A stretch of DNA of 64,000 nt from Chrysemys picta bellii (GCF_011386835.1 NC_088796.1:90503468-90567467); one strand, 5' to 3'. Shown: positions 10,985 through 22,666, numbered from the stretch's first letter. Translations and numbers: made by a program. Notes: generated from the sequence alone by a model not told the origin.

Positions 10985-11129
10985 TCTTCGAGTGGGAGGA
11001 GGAAAAGGAGGAGGTGGATTACCCACTGTGATAGAAGAACCCCTCCTGTCCCCGTTGTGAGTGTCTGCATTGAAGCGCTGCAAGGCTGCAGCTGTGCTGC
11101 TGTAGCATTTTAAGTGTAGGCATGGCCTA
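10985..11129. mobile_element. Right-end fragment of a Harbinger-like MITE
   Basis: CTGCATTGAAGCGCTGCAAG and GCAGCTGTGCTGCTGTAGCA, followed by AAGTGTAGGCATGGCC, match the right end of the H2 family (compare 5600-5679). The left end is missing, so this is a deleted copy. Confidence 0.5.
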
Positions 11130-12327
11130 AGAAATGAAGCAGGGGTTGGTTAAATTTTGTGTAATAATAGTGTTGTCGTAGTATTGTTGATTAGGTTAAG
11201 CCATCAGAATACAAACATTTATATAAATGTTTTGCTCAGACCTCCCAGTGATAAACTTCAGTTCTTTTTAATTAGGATATTTTGACTTCTAAATGCAAAA
11301 GATTATGTTGCAAAGCACCAAATGATAACTTCTTCAAATACTACTGACTTATTCAGAAAGGCCCAGATGAAATAGTTTACATATTCCATCTGTTTTTATC
11401 ATACGTTGAAGACAAATGAAATTGCAGGCAAAAGGAGACTAGTTGTTTTTAATGGTTCAATTTAACAATTGGGATATTCAGGGATGGTGAGATAAATATC
11501 TGTCAGACTTAATTTAGGCATTTGCTATTTATAAGTAGGGTATCCTATCAGACATACGGCATGTATGTCAACTCCATACGCTGTATTTCCCTGAAGCAAG
11601 TGTTTGTTTTGTTTTGTTTTAAAAAGAGGTTCACCACCAGACTATAAATCTTCAGAATAATTTTATAAAAGTGAAAGGAGGAAGATTGATCAATTGTCTG
11701 ATAGCTTAAACTAACAACTGTCAGTTCCCTTGCCTTCCGTTCCTGCAGCAGTTTCTGTCTTCTGTTTTTTGGTGGAACATCTGCAGAAACTGTTCTGGGG
11801 TTTGCAGGGCATTGCAGGCATCCTTTTATAAGGTGTTGGGGTATTTAGGGATGGTGAGATTAATATCTCTCAAAACTAATTTAGGCATTTGCTGTTTATA
11901 AGTAGGGCACACTACTAATTTTTTTCTTTCATAGTCAGTGACATTGATACAATATTTAGTAACATAGATGAATGGAGTTTTTATAAACATCATTGTCCTA
12001 GAGATGAAGGCAATAATTCTTGAAGTCTTTACCAGTGGTTGAACTGTCTGCTGTTGATATTTGGAAGCTTCAGTGACTTTTATTCTCAGGGTAAGTCACT
12101 ATAAGGTCACTTCTTAAAATATTTTTATGGAGCTGGGTCTATACCAACCCCCCAAAGTTTGGGGAATGTTTGAGCCCTGAATCCAGATCTTAGTTGGACT
12201 CTACACAGATAGATCTCTTTGCAGGATCAGGGCATAGTGTAGGCAAATCAGCTAGTTGTGGTACTGTGGCTGATACATTCATATATCTGAATTCCTTCTC
12301 TCATGTAAACTTTGAGGTCCTAATTTC
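11130..12327. other. No gene seen; holds the 70-bp duplication
   Basis: Apart from the direct duplication noted separately, this is AT-rich sequence without recognisable repeat ends or coding signal. Confidence 0.5.
11472..11910 (+). repeat. Direct duplication of about 70 bp
   Basis: About 11472-11540 and 11843-11910 are direct repeats of about 70 bp with a few differences: both read GGGATGGTGAGAT, then AATATCT, then TTTAGGCATTTGCT, then TTATAAGTAGGG. They lie about 370 bp apart with unrelated sequence between. They could be a local tandem duplication or the ends of an unrecognised element. Confidence 0.55.
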
Positions 12328-12590
12328 ATAGAATCATAGAACTGGAAGGGATCTTGATAGGTCATCTAGTCCAGTCCCCTGCACTCATGGCAGGACTAAG
12401 AATTATCTAGACCATCCCTGACAGGTGTTTGTCTAACCTGCTCTTAAAATCTCCAGTGATGGAGATTCCACAACCTCCCTAGGCAGTTTATTCCAGTGAC
12501 TAACCACCCTGACAGTTAGGAAGTTTTTCCTAATGTCCAACCTGAATTTCCCTTGCTGCAATTTTAAGCTCATTGCTTCTTGTCCAATCC

Positions 12591-12791
12591 TCAGAGATTA
12601 AGAAGAACAATTTTTCTCCTTCCACCTTGTAACAATCTTTTATGTACTTGAAAACTATTAGTATCTCCCCTCTGTCTTCTCTTTTCCAGAATAAACAAAC
12701 CCAAGTTTTTCAATCTTTCCTCATAGGTCATGTTTTCTAGACCTTTAATCATTTTTGTTGCTCTTCTCTGGACTTTCTCCAATTTGTCCAC
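12591..12791 (-). pseudogene. CR1 ORF2 C-terminal fragment
   Basis: The frame encodes [20 protein letters not shown], then [14 protein letters not shown], the well-conserved C-terminal block of CR1 ORF2 downstream of the reverse transcriptase. It then diverges and stops. A frame break separates it from the RT part at 12845, so it is a dead remnant. Confidence 0.85.
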
Positions 12792-12844
12792 ATTTTTCCT
12801 GAAATGTCCCCAGAACTGGACACAATATTCCGGTTGAGGCCTAA

Positions 12845-13504
12845 TCAGCCTCTGGAGTAGAGCGGAAGAATTACTTCTCGTGTCTTGCTTACAACACTCT
12901 CGCTAATACCTCCCAGAATGCTGTTTGCTTTTTTTGCAACAGTGTTACACTGACTCATATTTAGCTTGTGGTCCACTATGGCCCCCAGATCCCTTTCCAC
13001 AGTACTCCTTCCTAGGCAGTCATTTCCCATTTTGTATGTGTGCAACTGATTGTTCCTTCCTAAGTGGAGTACTTTGCATTTGCCCTTATTTAATTTCATC
13101 CTATTTACTTCAGAACATTTCTCCAGTTTGTCCTGACCATTTTGAATTTTAATCCTATCCTCCAAAGTACTTGCAACCCCTCCCAGCTTGGTATTGTCCA
13201 CAAACTTTATAAGTGTACTCTCTATGTCATTATCTAAATCATTGATGAAGATATTGACCAGAACCGGACCCAGAACTGATCCTTGTGGGACCCCACTCAT
13301 TATGCCCTTCCAGCACGACTATGAACCACTGATAACTACTGTCAGAGAACAGTTTTCCAACCAGTTATGCACCCACCTTATAGTAGCTCCATCTAGGTTG
13401 CATTTTCCTAGTTTGTTTATGAAACGGTCATGCGAGACGGTATCAAAAGCTTTACTGAAGTCAAGATATACGTCTACTGCTTCCCCCCCTCCACCCATCC
13501 ACAA
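12845..13504 (-). pseudogene. CR1 reverse transcriptase fragment
   Basis: Two frames in the same phase are separated by one in-frame TAG at about 13319. The upstream part has VDVYLDFSKAFDTVSHD (RT motif A, with its catalytic Asp). The downstream part has SGVPQGSVLGP, then the motif C position as FVDNTKLGG, where functional CR1 copies have FADDT. The second catalytic Asp is therefore Asn. It continues with KGKCKVLHLGRNN and VDHKLNMSQ, typical of CR1. The stop and the active-site change show it is inactive. Confidence 0.9.
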
Positions 13505-13879
13505 GGCTTGTTACCCTGTTAAAGAAAGCTATCAGGTTGGTTTGACATGGTTTGTTCTTGACAAATCCATGGTGACTGTTACTTATCACCTTATTATCAT
13601 CTAAATGTTTGCAAATTGATTGTTTAATTATTTGCTCCATTATCTTTCCCAGTATTGAAGTTAAGCTGACTGGTCTGTAATTCCCCAGGTTGTTCTTATT
13701 TCCTTTTTATAGATTGGCACTCTCTTTGCCCTTTTCCAGTCTTCTGGAATCTCTCCCGTCTTCCATGACTTTTCAAAGATAATAGCTAATGGCTCAGACA
13801 TCTCCTCAGTCAGCTCCTTGAGTATTCTAGGATGCATTTCATCAGGCCCTGGTGACTTGAAGACATCTAACTTGTCTAC

Positions 13880-14171
13880 GGCCTTGTCTACACTAAAGGG
13901 AAAAGTTGATCTAAGCTATGTAATTTTGAGTTACGTGAATAGTGTAACTCAAATCGACGTAGCTTAGATCTACTTACTGCAGGGTCCACACTACACGATG
14001 TTGATGGGAGATGCTCTCGCATCGATTCCCCTTACTCTTCTTCATCTGGTGGAGTACAAGAGTCAATGGGAGAGCGATCTGCGGTCAATTTAGCGGGTCT
14101 TCACTAGACTAAATCAACCGCCAATGCATCGATTACTGCTCATCAATCCCCCAGTAAGTGTAGACAAGCCC
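13880..14171. mobile_element. Harbinger-like MITE inside CR1
   Basis: The ends are GGCCTTGTCTACACT and AGTGTAGACAAGCCC. CR1 sequence continues on both sides, so this insertion postdates the CR1. The interior has GTAACTCAAATCGACGTAGC and subterminal palindromes, and is close to the copy at 15786-16109. TTA follows the right end; the left TSD has decayed. Confidence 0.8.
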
Positions 14172-14490
14172 TTAGTAACTTTTAACTTGTTCTATCCCTA
14201 TTTTAGCCTCTGATCCTATCTCATTTTCACTGGCATTCACTATGTTAGACATCCAATCACAACCAGCCTTCTTGGTGAAAACCAAAACAAAGTCATAAAG
14301 CATTTCTGCCATTTCTACATTTTCTGTTATTGTTTCCCCCCGCATACCCTGTCCTTGGTCTTCCTCTTGCTTCTAATGTATTTGTAGAATGTTTTCTTGT
14401 TACCCTTTATATCTCTAGCTAGTCTGATCTTGCTTTGTGCTTTGGCACTTTCTAATTTTGGCCCTACATACTTGTCGTGTTTGTTCATTT

Positions 14491-15785
14491 AAAAGCATGT
14501 GTCATTACTTTAGCTATGGTATATAATGTTAGGCCTCTTTAAGATTTTTTTTTTGAGTTAACGATCACAATATTTATTTTGATATTTTAGAGCTGTGCTA
14601 TTTCTGACTATCATGAGTAACAGTCTGTTATGGCGTGTTTGTTTAATTTTTTTAAAAGGATTTTAAATATTTCATTAAATTTTATAATGATTGTTTTGAA
14701 CTATATTTTAAATGTCACAATGTTCCCTCCTTCCCGCACTGCTTTGGGGAGGAACACTCAGGATTTTATAAATAAAATTATTATTGGGAGTAAGTAAATA
14801 ATGTTACTCCATTTGAACACGTGGGCAAACTGGTAGTTTATCTTTGCCTGTGTCTGACTTAACTCAGATGGTGGTTGTTTATTCCCAGACAGATTTTTCA
14901 CTAGCAGGTATAATTCCTTAACCATGCTAATATATTTTCCTGTGGCATTTGGTAATGAAAATGTGTTCATAGAAATTTCTCAGGTTTCAGATCTGTGCAG
15001 TTTCCTTTGAGCATATATTCCATGTGTATTCAAGTATACCCAATACAAGTCAGAGTCTCACATATATTGTGTGTGTATGTATGTATAACTGTGCTTCTTG
15101 CATGCTTACATTGTTTTTCATAGTGGTACCTGGATCCTTCCAGTAGATTATCCTCATGATGTATTTTCAAGGAAGATACATATGGTCCAGATTGACCAAA
15201 AGTGTGGAGCTGTTAAAGAAAAAATTAGTCCTCTATTGGAATACAGGGGCTAGATCAGACAATCTGATCCCAGTGCAGCTCTGTTTGTTTCCCCTGGTTA
15301 ATATTAACATTTTCTGCTAGATTTAAATTGGCTTGTGCTGCTGGATCTAGCTGAAATGTAAACATATTTAGTTAATAATAGTATCTAGACTTGCATACCA
15401 GGAATTGCTTACATTCAGCTGTGTCACTATCCCCAACAAAGTCTATCTGATTTTCACTGTCAATAAATCCTTCCATATCCTGCACTTTTGTCCATTCCCA
15501 CACACTGTGTGAAATGGCTTCTGTGGTGACAATTCTTACGTGTTCTAAGTTCCACATGCCTTACTTTGCCTTTAGCACACTTCCCTCCACAGTACCCGCT
15601 TTTAAATGTAATTGCATGAGGTGTTGCAGTGTCTGGCTCAGTTTCAGAATCCAACAAGAGACCTGGCTCAGTTTCAGAACTTGATCTGAACCTAGCCAGA
15701 CAATTCTGACTTTTTGCAAATGCAAATATGTCTCTTTCAGGGGTTTTTTTTTTTTCTGTTTGGTTTTTTTTTTTTGGCTTATTTA
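14491..15785. other. No recognised feature
   Basis: AT-rich unique-looking sequence. No coding or repeat signal recognised, apart from T-runs at about 15740-15775. Confidence 0.5.
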
Positions 15786-16109
15786 GGCCTTGTCTACCCT
15801 ACAGGGGAAATTTGATTTAAGCTATGCAATTTGAGTTACAGTATGAGTTACAGAATACTGTATGTTCACTTGAATAGCGTAACTCAAATCGACGTAGCTT
15901 AGATCTACTTATCATGGGGTCCACACTATGCAATGTTGACGGGAGATGGTCTCCCGTTGACTCCCCCTACTCTTATCGATCCGGTGGAGTACAGGAATCG
16001 ACAGGAGAGCGATCTGCAGTCGATTTAGCAGGTCTTCACTAGACCCGCTAAATTGACCGCCAGTGCATCGATCACCGCTCGTCGATCCCCAGTAAGTGTA
16101 GACAATCCT
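15786..16109. mobile_element. Harbinger-like MITE, TTA TSD
   Basis: The ends are GGCCTTGTCTACCCT and AGTGTAGACAATCC, flanked by TTA on both sides (15783-15785 and 16110-16112). It is the same subfamily as 13880-14171. It carries an additional short AT-rich duplication (GAGTTACAGTATGAGTTACAG) near the left end. Non-coding. Confidence 0.8.
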
Positions 16110-16639
16110 TTAGTCTGCTGTGTCAGTTCTCCTTTAATGGAGCTACTAGCTGTAAAATCAGCTAAGTTGTACTCATGTAATAGTCTTCTAATAGCTTTTA
16201 TCTTCTATAATTCTTTGTCATTTGATATCACCTACATGGTATCCATACTCAGTTTTTGGAGAGTAAGTAAAGGACCCTTTTACAATAATCAGATGCAGCA
16301 TCTGCTTTTTGACAGTGAATATTGAACAAATGGTGCTCAAATATGAGACTTTATTAGGAGTACAATCATTCCCAGACTCTTTAATCAAAACAGTTCAATA
16401 CATTCTCTTTTTGAACTGGAGCTGCTCTGTAATTTATGAATACTGTATGTTGACTTAGGAATCGGGATGTTTACTGTACAAATGCATTGGTTTAACTTAA
16501 CAGAGGACTGTAAGGAAAAACAAGTCAGAAGGAAAACAGAATGGCTCAAGATAAGCCACTTCTGAGCAAATACTGATGGGTTGTTGAGAAACAGTGCCAT
16601 TACAGGACAAGACCTATGTACATGATGGATTAAAAGGCC
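16110..16639. other. No recognised feature
   Basis: No gene or repeat terminus recognised. Confidence 0.45.
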
Positions 16640-17138
16640 TAAGCAGTTTAATAAGGGACTCTAGCTCAAGAGATGGGCGAGTTTTCAAGGAGGTTATTTG
16701 AGGCAACCAAGCTGAGAAGCAGACACTTACAGAGGGTGTCTGAAAAAGTTAGGCCAGTATAGGCTACCACCAGAGGATGGTAAGCTCTAGTAAGATAAAC
16801 TTGTGTAGACTGTATTGTTTTTAAGGTCCTTTTTTCTCTACATGCTTTGTTCCTATTGTTAAAATAAATAATACTTTGGCTTAAAAAGGCTGAATGGTCA
16901 TTGAATACTACTGGTCACAGACTCCTGAAGGGAAGAACTGCAGGTGTCCAAACTCAGTCAGACCTGCTGGGTAAGCATGATTGCTATACCAGATACCGTA
17001 ACCCAGGGCCTGGTATAAAAGAGGGAGAATTGTGGAATTCCACCCCAGGATAGGTAAAGGCACGAGGCCCAACACTTGAGGGGTGCATTCAAAGACTAGA
17101 AAGGGGACAGAGGTACAACTAGACCTGTAGCTGTGACA
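16640..17138 (+). mobile_element. LTR-like fragment, plus orientation
   Basis: The sequence contains GAGGGTGTCTGAAAAAGTTAG, an AATAAA at about 16863, and later GGCCTGGTATAAAAGAGGGA and CCCAACACTTGAGGGGTGCA, ending GTAGCTGTGACA. I recognise this as a turtle LTR family. The right end (CTGTGACA at 17138) is fairly clear; the left end is estimated. Confidence 0.5.
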
Positions 17139-18452
17139 ATGGGGTCCTTTTTCCATTTTCATGTAGAAATGTCTTTTAAATCTCCTAGACTTGTAATACT
17201 TCCGAGTTTGGCAAGTTATGTAGGGCTTATATCAGAAGATTGGCAGCCGAAAATGCCTGGATTCTCTTCCAGCTTTACCATTGGTTTGTCCTGTAACCTT
17301 GGAAATATAAAGCCAAATTTTGGTTTCCCAAAAAACCCCACACCCAAGCCCCACTCTAACTGGAACAAACAGACAAAAAAACGAATTATTTGAGCTAATT
17401 TAACACTAAACTAAAGGAAATCTAGACGCTCTAAATACTAATAGAATGTTATGGCTGTGATAGAAGTTTATAATCGTAAAGAACTTCTTAGGGAATTGAT
17501 TCCCAATACTTATGCACAATGGTCACAACTCTTTAAAAATAGTCTTGTAGTGTGCACAAATACCAGAATTTAGCTTTGATAGTGAATTTCCTTGTTTTTG
17601 TTATTAGCTTCAGACACAACATTAGGGTTTTTTTTCTTATTGGATATCATATGCATTGTGAACTATGAACATTGTGCTGTTAATTGATTTCCTTGAGAGA
17701 AGACCCCATTAGTGACAGCTTCTGCATTTATTTTGACATAATTTAGACCCCTTGCAAGGGAAATATATGCTGCTCTACTCGTGTGTTCTCCCGGGAGTCA
17801 AATGAACAGCAAGTCTGGCCAGTTAGCATGGAAATATTTTGTTATTGTGCTTCTAAAGCTTTTTGGAATCTTTGGATGGCCCATCTGTATGGGCCAGATC
17901 TTGAGGGCTGCTGAGTGCATACTGACCCATTGGAATTGGTGAGCATTACAGGTGCCAGCACCTCTTAGAAGTAGATCCTACAAGAGCAATATGGTAATGT
18001 TATTTATTCCCTGCCAATGCTGACATAACATTTAGAAGAGAAACAGGGATATGGTTGCTGAGTTTTGATGCAAAGGAACTGAACACTGTTTTCTCGCACC
18101 TGTCTGACATGATTTTACTGTACATATATAGTCATCGCTGGTCAGGAACTTAGAAATGTATTAGTCAGACTATAATAAAATATAGTCTATGGAGAACCAG
18201 AAATGGGACTAGCTGAATTGCACTCAAGTCACATGGTAGCAAATGACAGCATCTGCTGTATAATTATTTTCTAAAGAAGGTACTAATCTCACTGAACCTT
18301 TATTCCTCTTGAGGCATTTTTTACCTTTTCCTTAGCTGAGTATAGGTGGTTAATAACATCTGCTAGAGAGTATGCATGTTATTGTGGTTGAATTTCAGAC
18401 CATTGGGTGGTGACTGTTTATATCCATGGGTGAGATAACAGTTGAAATAGTT
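17139..18452. other. No gene; possible MIR scrap
   Basis: About 17226-17300 has weak MIR-like wording (GATTGGCAGCCGAAAATGCC, then CTCTTCCAGCTTTACCATTG). The rest is unrecognised AT-rich sequence. Confidence 0.35.
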
Positions 18453-18654
18453 TTCAGAGTAGTAGCCATGTTAGTCTGTATCTGCAAAAAGAACAGGAGT
18501 ACTTGTGGCACCTTAGAGACTAACAAATTTATTAGAGGATAAGCTTTCGTGGGCTACATATGCATCCGAAGAAGTGGGCTGTAGCCCATGAAAGCTTATG
18601 CTCTAATAAATTTGTTAGTCTCTAAGGTGCCACAAGTACTCCTGTTTTTTTTTT
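18453..18654. repeat. Fold-back SINE-like retroposon, 13-bp TSD
   Basis: It opens with CAGAGTAGTAGCCATGTTAG and contains two nearly identical opposed arms: AACAGGAGTACTTGTGGCAC...GCTTTCGTGGGCTACA and its reverse complement, ending in a T10 run. AGTTGAAATAGTT is duplicated on both sides (18440-18452 and 18655-18667). The family is a very common dispersed turtle repeat, name unknown to me. The long TSD points to retroposition rather than DNA transposition. Confidence 0.75.
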
Positions 18655-18887
18655 AGTTGAAATAGTTATTACACTCTTCTGAATCAGTTTACTTAAGAGG
18701 ATGGGACACTTTTAAAATAAATGTTTACTGTAGTCACAAACAGTAAGGAGGCACTTGAGCCATCTGACTGCATGATGAATAAATAACACGGTATTTTGGG
18801 AGAGAAGCAAGAAAAACCAAATATTGACCATGGAAATAATTGTGTATATGTACATTGTTTATATATAAACATATACCTTGTATATAT

Positions 18888-20000
18888 CAGGGGTCGGCAA
18901 CCTACGGCACAGGTGCCAAACACGGCATGCGAGCCGATTTTGAGTGGCACGCAGCTCCCTGCCGTGGTCCCGGCCCCCAGCCCCACTCAGCCCCCCCGCC
19001 CACCGCTCTCCCCTGCGGGGGCAGGAGGCAGAAGCTTGGTTCTGCGGCAGCCAAGCTTCCTCCCTCCCCCATTTCTTCCCCCAGTGTGGTGCTTTTCTGC
19101 CCCTCCTCTTCTCCTTCCCCGCGCCAATCAGCTGATGGCCCTAGCGAGGGGGAGGGGGAAGAGCGGCAGCATGCACACAGCTCTGTAGAGGACGCAAAGA
19201 GAGGTAGGGATGGAGCCTGGGGGAAGGGGGTGGAACAAGGCATATACCTTCCAGCCCCCTGCCATGAGCCGCTCAGGGCAGGGGGTTGGGAGCACCCCCA
19301 CGAGCCGAGCACCCCAGCCTTCTGCCCTGCACCCCCCACATCCCCCAGCGCTCTGCCCTGAACCCTCCCACCCCAACACACACCCAGCATTCCGCCCTGC
19401 CCCCCCACAGCCCCATCCCTCTGCCCTGAACCCCGCCACACACTCAGCCTTCTGCCCTGAACCCCCCACACCCCAACACACACCCAGCCTTCTGCCCTGC
19501 ACCCCCTGCCCCCCAGCCCTCTCCTCTGAACCCCCCACACCCCAAAACACACCCAGCCTTCTGCCCTGCACCCCCCCAACCCCCAGCCCTCTGCCCTGAT
19601 CTCTGAACCTCTCCCACACACCCACCAGCCCTCTGCCCTGAACCCCCTCCCCCAGCCCTCTGCCCTGACCCCTGAGACACCCCGCGCCCAGGTCTGGGGT
19701 CCTGGCCGCAGGCCCTGATCAGCCCTCTGCTGGCCTAGGTGAACAGAACCCCAGGCTGGCAGCGAGCTGAGCAGGCTGGTGGCGTAAGATCAGCATTTTA
19801 ATTTAATTTTAAATGACGCTTCTTAAACATTTTGAAAGCCTTGTTTACTTTACATACAACAATAGTTTAGTTATATAATATAGCTTTATAGAAAGAGACC
19901 TTCTAAAAACGTTAAAATGTATTACCGGCATGCGAAACCTTAAATTAGAGTGAATAAATGAAGACTCGGCACACCACTTCTGAAAGGTTGCCGACCCCTG
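18888..20000. mobile_element. hAT MITE with perfect 16-bp ends
   Basis: CAGGGGTCGGCAACCT at the left pairs perfectly with AGGTTGCCGACCCCTG at the right. The right 200 bp (TTAAATTAGAGTGAATAAATG, GGCACACCACTTCTGAAAGG) is typical of an abundant reptile hAT MITE. The core is GC-rich and includes a minisatellite. No exact 8-bp TSD was read because the flanks are AT dinucleotide runs. Confidence 0.8.
19319..19660 (+). repeat. C-rich minisatellite in the hAT MITE core
   Basis: Imperfect tandem units of roughly 67-70 bp are built on CCAGCCTTCTGCCCTG followed by AACCCCCCACACCCC and ACACACACC. Unit starts are visible at about 19319, 19388, 19489 and 19556. The strong C/A bias keeps several frames free of stops on both strands, which should not be read as coding. 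Confidence 0.7.
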
Positions 20001-20237
20001 TATAGTATATATGAATGAAAATGACTAGATGAGGGACACAGGGGGCCATGTTATGAAGAGTCAAAGGCTAATGTAAATCTATAAATGCTACCTATATACC
20101 ACAGTAATGGATGCATTAGAAATGTATAGATACATAAAACAAAAAATATATTCATACTACATTAATATTTGCTTGTATTTGAATCTTCTTTGATAGATGG
20201 ACAGCATTTTTTAATTGAGTTAACCAGCAATAAAAAC

Positions 20238-21247
20238 TAGGACTGTCAAGCGATTAAAAAAATTAATCACGATGTTAACCAATAATAGACTACCGTTTAT
20301 AGAAATATTTTTGGATGTTTTTCACTTTTTCAAATATATGATTTCAATTACAACACAGAGTACAAAGTGTACAGTGCTCACTTTATATTTATTTTTTATT
20401 ATAAATATTTGCACTGTAAAATAAAAGAAATATTATTTTTCAATTCACTTACTATAAATACTGTATTGCAATCTCTCTATCATGAAAGTTGAACTTACAA
20501 ATGTAGAGTTATGAACAAAACAATGTAAAATTTCAGAGCCTATAAGTCCACTCAGTCCTATTTCTTGTTCAGCCAATCGCTAATAGAAACAAGTTTGTTG
20601 ACATTTGCAGGAGATAATGCTGCCGCTTCTTGTTTACAATGTCACCTGAAAGTGAGAACAGAGGTTCACTTGGCACTTTTGTAGCTGGCATTGCAAGGAG
20701 CATATCTGGCACGTAAATACCTTGCAATGTCAGTTACAAAAGTGCCAAGCGAACCTCTGTTCTCACTTTCAGGTGACACTGTAAACAAGAAGCGGGCAGC
20801 ATTATCTTGTGTAAATGTAAACAAACTTGTTTCTCTTAGCGATTGGCTGCACAAGAAGTAGGACTGAGCGGACTTGTAGGCTCTGAAATTTTACATTGTT
20901 TTGTTTTTGAGTGCAGTTATGTAATCAAAAAAAATTTGCATTTCTAAGTTGCGTTTTCATGACAAAGAGATTGCACTATGGTACTTGAAATAGTATTTTT
21001 CAGTTCACCGCATACTTATATTTTTATTACAAATATTTGCATTATAAAAATAAATGAGCACTGTACACTTTGTATTCTGTGTTGTAATTGAAATTAACAT
21101 ATTTGAAAACGTAGAAAAAAATCCAAAATATTTAATAAATTTCAGTTGGTATTCTATTGTTTAACAGTGTAATTAAAATGACAATTAATCTCGATTAATA
21201 TTTTTGAGTTAATAGCATGAGTTAACTGTGATTAATCAACAGCGCTA
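20238..21247. mobile_element. Fold-back hAT element, near-complete inverted repeat
   Basis: It starts TAGGACTGTCAAGCGATT and ends TTAATCAACAGCGCTA, with an exact 8-bp TSD ATAAAAAC (20230-20237 and 21248-21255). Almost the whole element is two opposed arms of roughly 490 bp around a short centre near 20700. Each arm encodes, outward from the centre, a worn hATC-like segment (FSLSGDTVNKK on the plus strand at about 20755-20790). The transposase body present in the 37239-38777 relative is gone. It is non-autonomous and can fold into a very long hairpin. Confidence 0.8.
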
Positions 21248-21255
21248 ATAAAAAC

Positions 21256-21872
21256 ATACCCGAAAACCGCTGAAAAGATTTACATGGTTAACGTTCAGTA
21301 ACAAAAGCACTAAGAAAAGTAATGCAATGAATTAGATGACACCCCTGCTTTAAAATCAGTTAATTTGATTAATGTCTTGCATTTTCCCCACTGCTATTCC
21401 AACATAATTTTAGCTGATATCATGAACTTATCTCCATATTCCAGATGTCGTTGTTCTAGTATGGCATGGAAGAGCCAAATGGAACCCCTTTTCTGACTTC
21501 ACTTATCATGCAAGTTCAGAGGTATAATCTGGGTGGAAAGGGTCATATTAGGGGGTTTCTTTAAACTCTACGTATGACACAATAGCTAGATGGTTCTACT
21601 TTACGATAAGATGCAAAATAGTTAATATTTATTAGGGTCACATTTTCAAAAAGTGATGGCTAATGCCCTTGTGTTAAAGCGGGGTCTACATTTGAAGGTG
21701 TAATTGCTGCACACTCAAATGTCTTGTTCGACATCTGCGCCCTTTACTTGTATTTTTGCTAGATTTGTTAGCACAATTGTTACAATGACACATGCAAATG
21801 TAGGTCAAGTGTCCCTTTTGGAAAACTTGGTTGCTAGATTGTTTTTAATCTTCAGAGGTAAGATGGTTGAGA
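21256..21872. other. No recognised feature
   Basis: Unrecognised sequence. About 21660-21720 (GGGTCTACATTTGAAGGTGT) may be a trace of another Harbinger-like MITE. Confidence 0.35.
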
Positions 21873-22666
21873 TGAGTGGGGCCATCAGGCCTCTCAGAGT
21901 TTCTATCTGCAGGTGTTATGCTCATACAAAGCACACAGGATCTTTATAGAGGAAGGTAAATATGCAGCATTTATTGAAAATACAACAGTTAGCATACGCT
22001 TTTCAGTCACACACACACATACACACACACATAGTCCTTCAGCGATGTTTATAGTTACCAGTCTGTTGTAGCTCGAGTCAATCTAATGGCCAGTTAGATT
22101 GAACACGAGTCTGGAGCTGGTTTCTTGTCGGTCGCAATCCGATGCTCCAAGGCTTTGCGGGACTGAACCATGAATTCCATGGCAAAACACCCCAGCTTTA
22201 TAGGTGTAAATTCCCATTTGAGTCCAAGCATTTTGCAATGTCATCCTGTAATCATTAGTCCTTAAGTGGTGTTATCATTTGATGGTTATTGTCGGGCTTC
22301 CCATCGTTATCTCCTATTTGTTGTCTCGCCTTCGGGGGTGCCTGCCTCACCTCTGAGGTCGTCAATGCTGCTAACATGTTTAGCATCGGATACAATGGAT
22401 GATTTCTGATTGTCTCCTGGTCTTTCCAAGTCTCTCACTTCTTCTTGACCATTTGGACATTTGTGATGGCTTTCACACCTTATCTTTTCCTGATGCATGC
22501 ATTTCTCATTCACACAAACAATCCCTTACGGAAACCTTTAAGGTATACAGACAGCATTTTATATTCAGCAGAATACATTGTAAACCAAGCCTTGCTAAAT
22601 CTTATAACTAAAACAATTCACATTGGGGCTTCAGGCCCTCAACATTCCTCTAATCTCCTTAACATA
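21873..22666 (-). mobile_element. LTR-like element, minus orientation, interrupted
   Basis: The sequence from TGAGTGGGGCCATCAGGCC onward resembles a turtle LTR family. On the minus strand, CCTATAAAG (plus about 22196-22204) precedes AATAAA (plus TTTATT at about 21968), giving promoter-then-polyA order. A MITE has inserted at 22667-22951 and the LTR may resume beyond it. The far end was not located. Confidence 0.5.

Larger units (their letters stand above)
12328..14490 (-). mobile_element. CR1 LINE, 5'-truncated, antisense
   Basis: On the minus strand this is the 3' part of a CR1 non-LTR retrotransposon: pre-RT linker, reverse transcriptase, C-terminal region and 3' UTR. It ends in the CR1-typical TTCTATGATTCTATG at about 12328. 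The 5' edge near 14490 is where recognisable homology stops, as expected for 5' truncation. A MITE interrupts it at 13880-14171. It is inactive. Confidence 0.9.

Noticed and set aside
16905..17140. TATAAAAG at about 17011 as a host promoter
   Set aside because: It sits within an LTR-like fragment ending CTGTGACA, with no open frame or exon downstream.
18902..19680. Open frames up to 239 codons on both strands
   Set aside because: They coincide with a C-rich minisatellite inside a hAT MITE. The encoded repeats change with frame and reflect composition, not a protein.
21997..22034. CRISPR-like or tandem regulatory array
   Set aside because: It is only an (AC)n microsatellite; no spacer-repeat pattern exists anywhere in the window.
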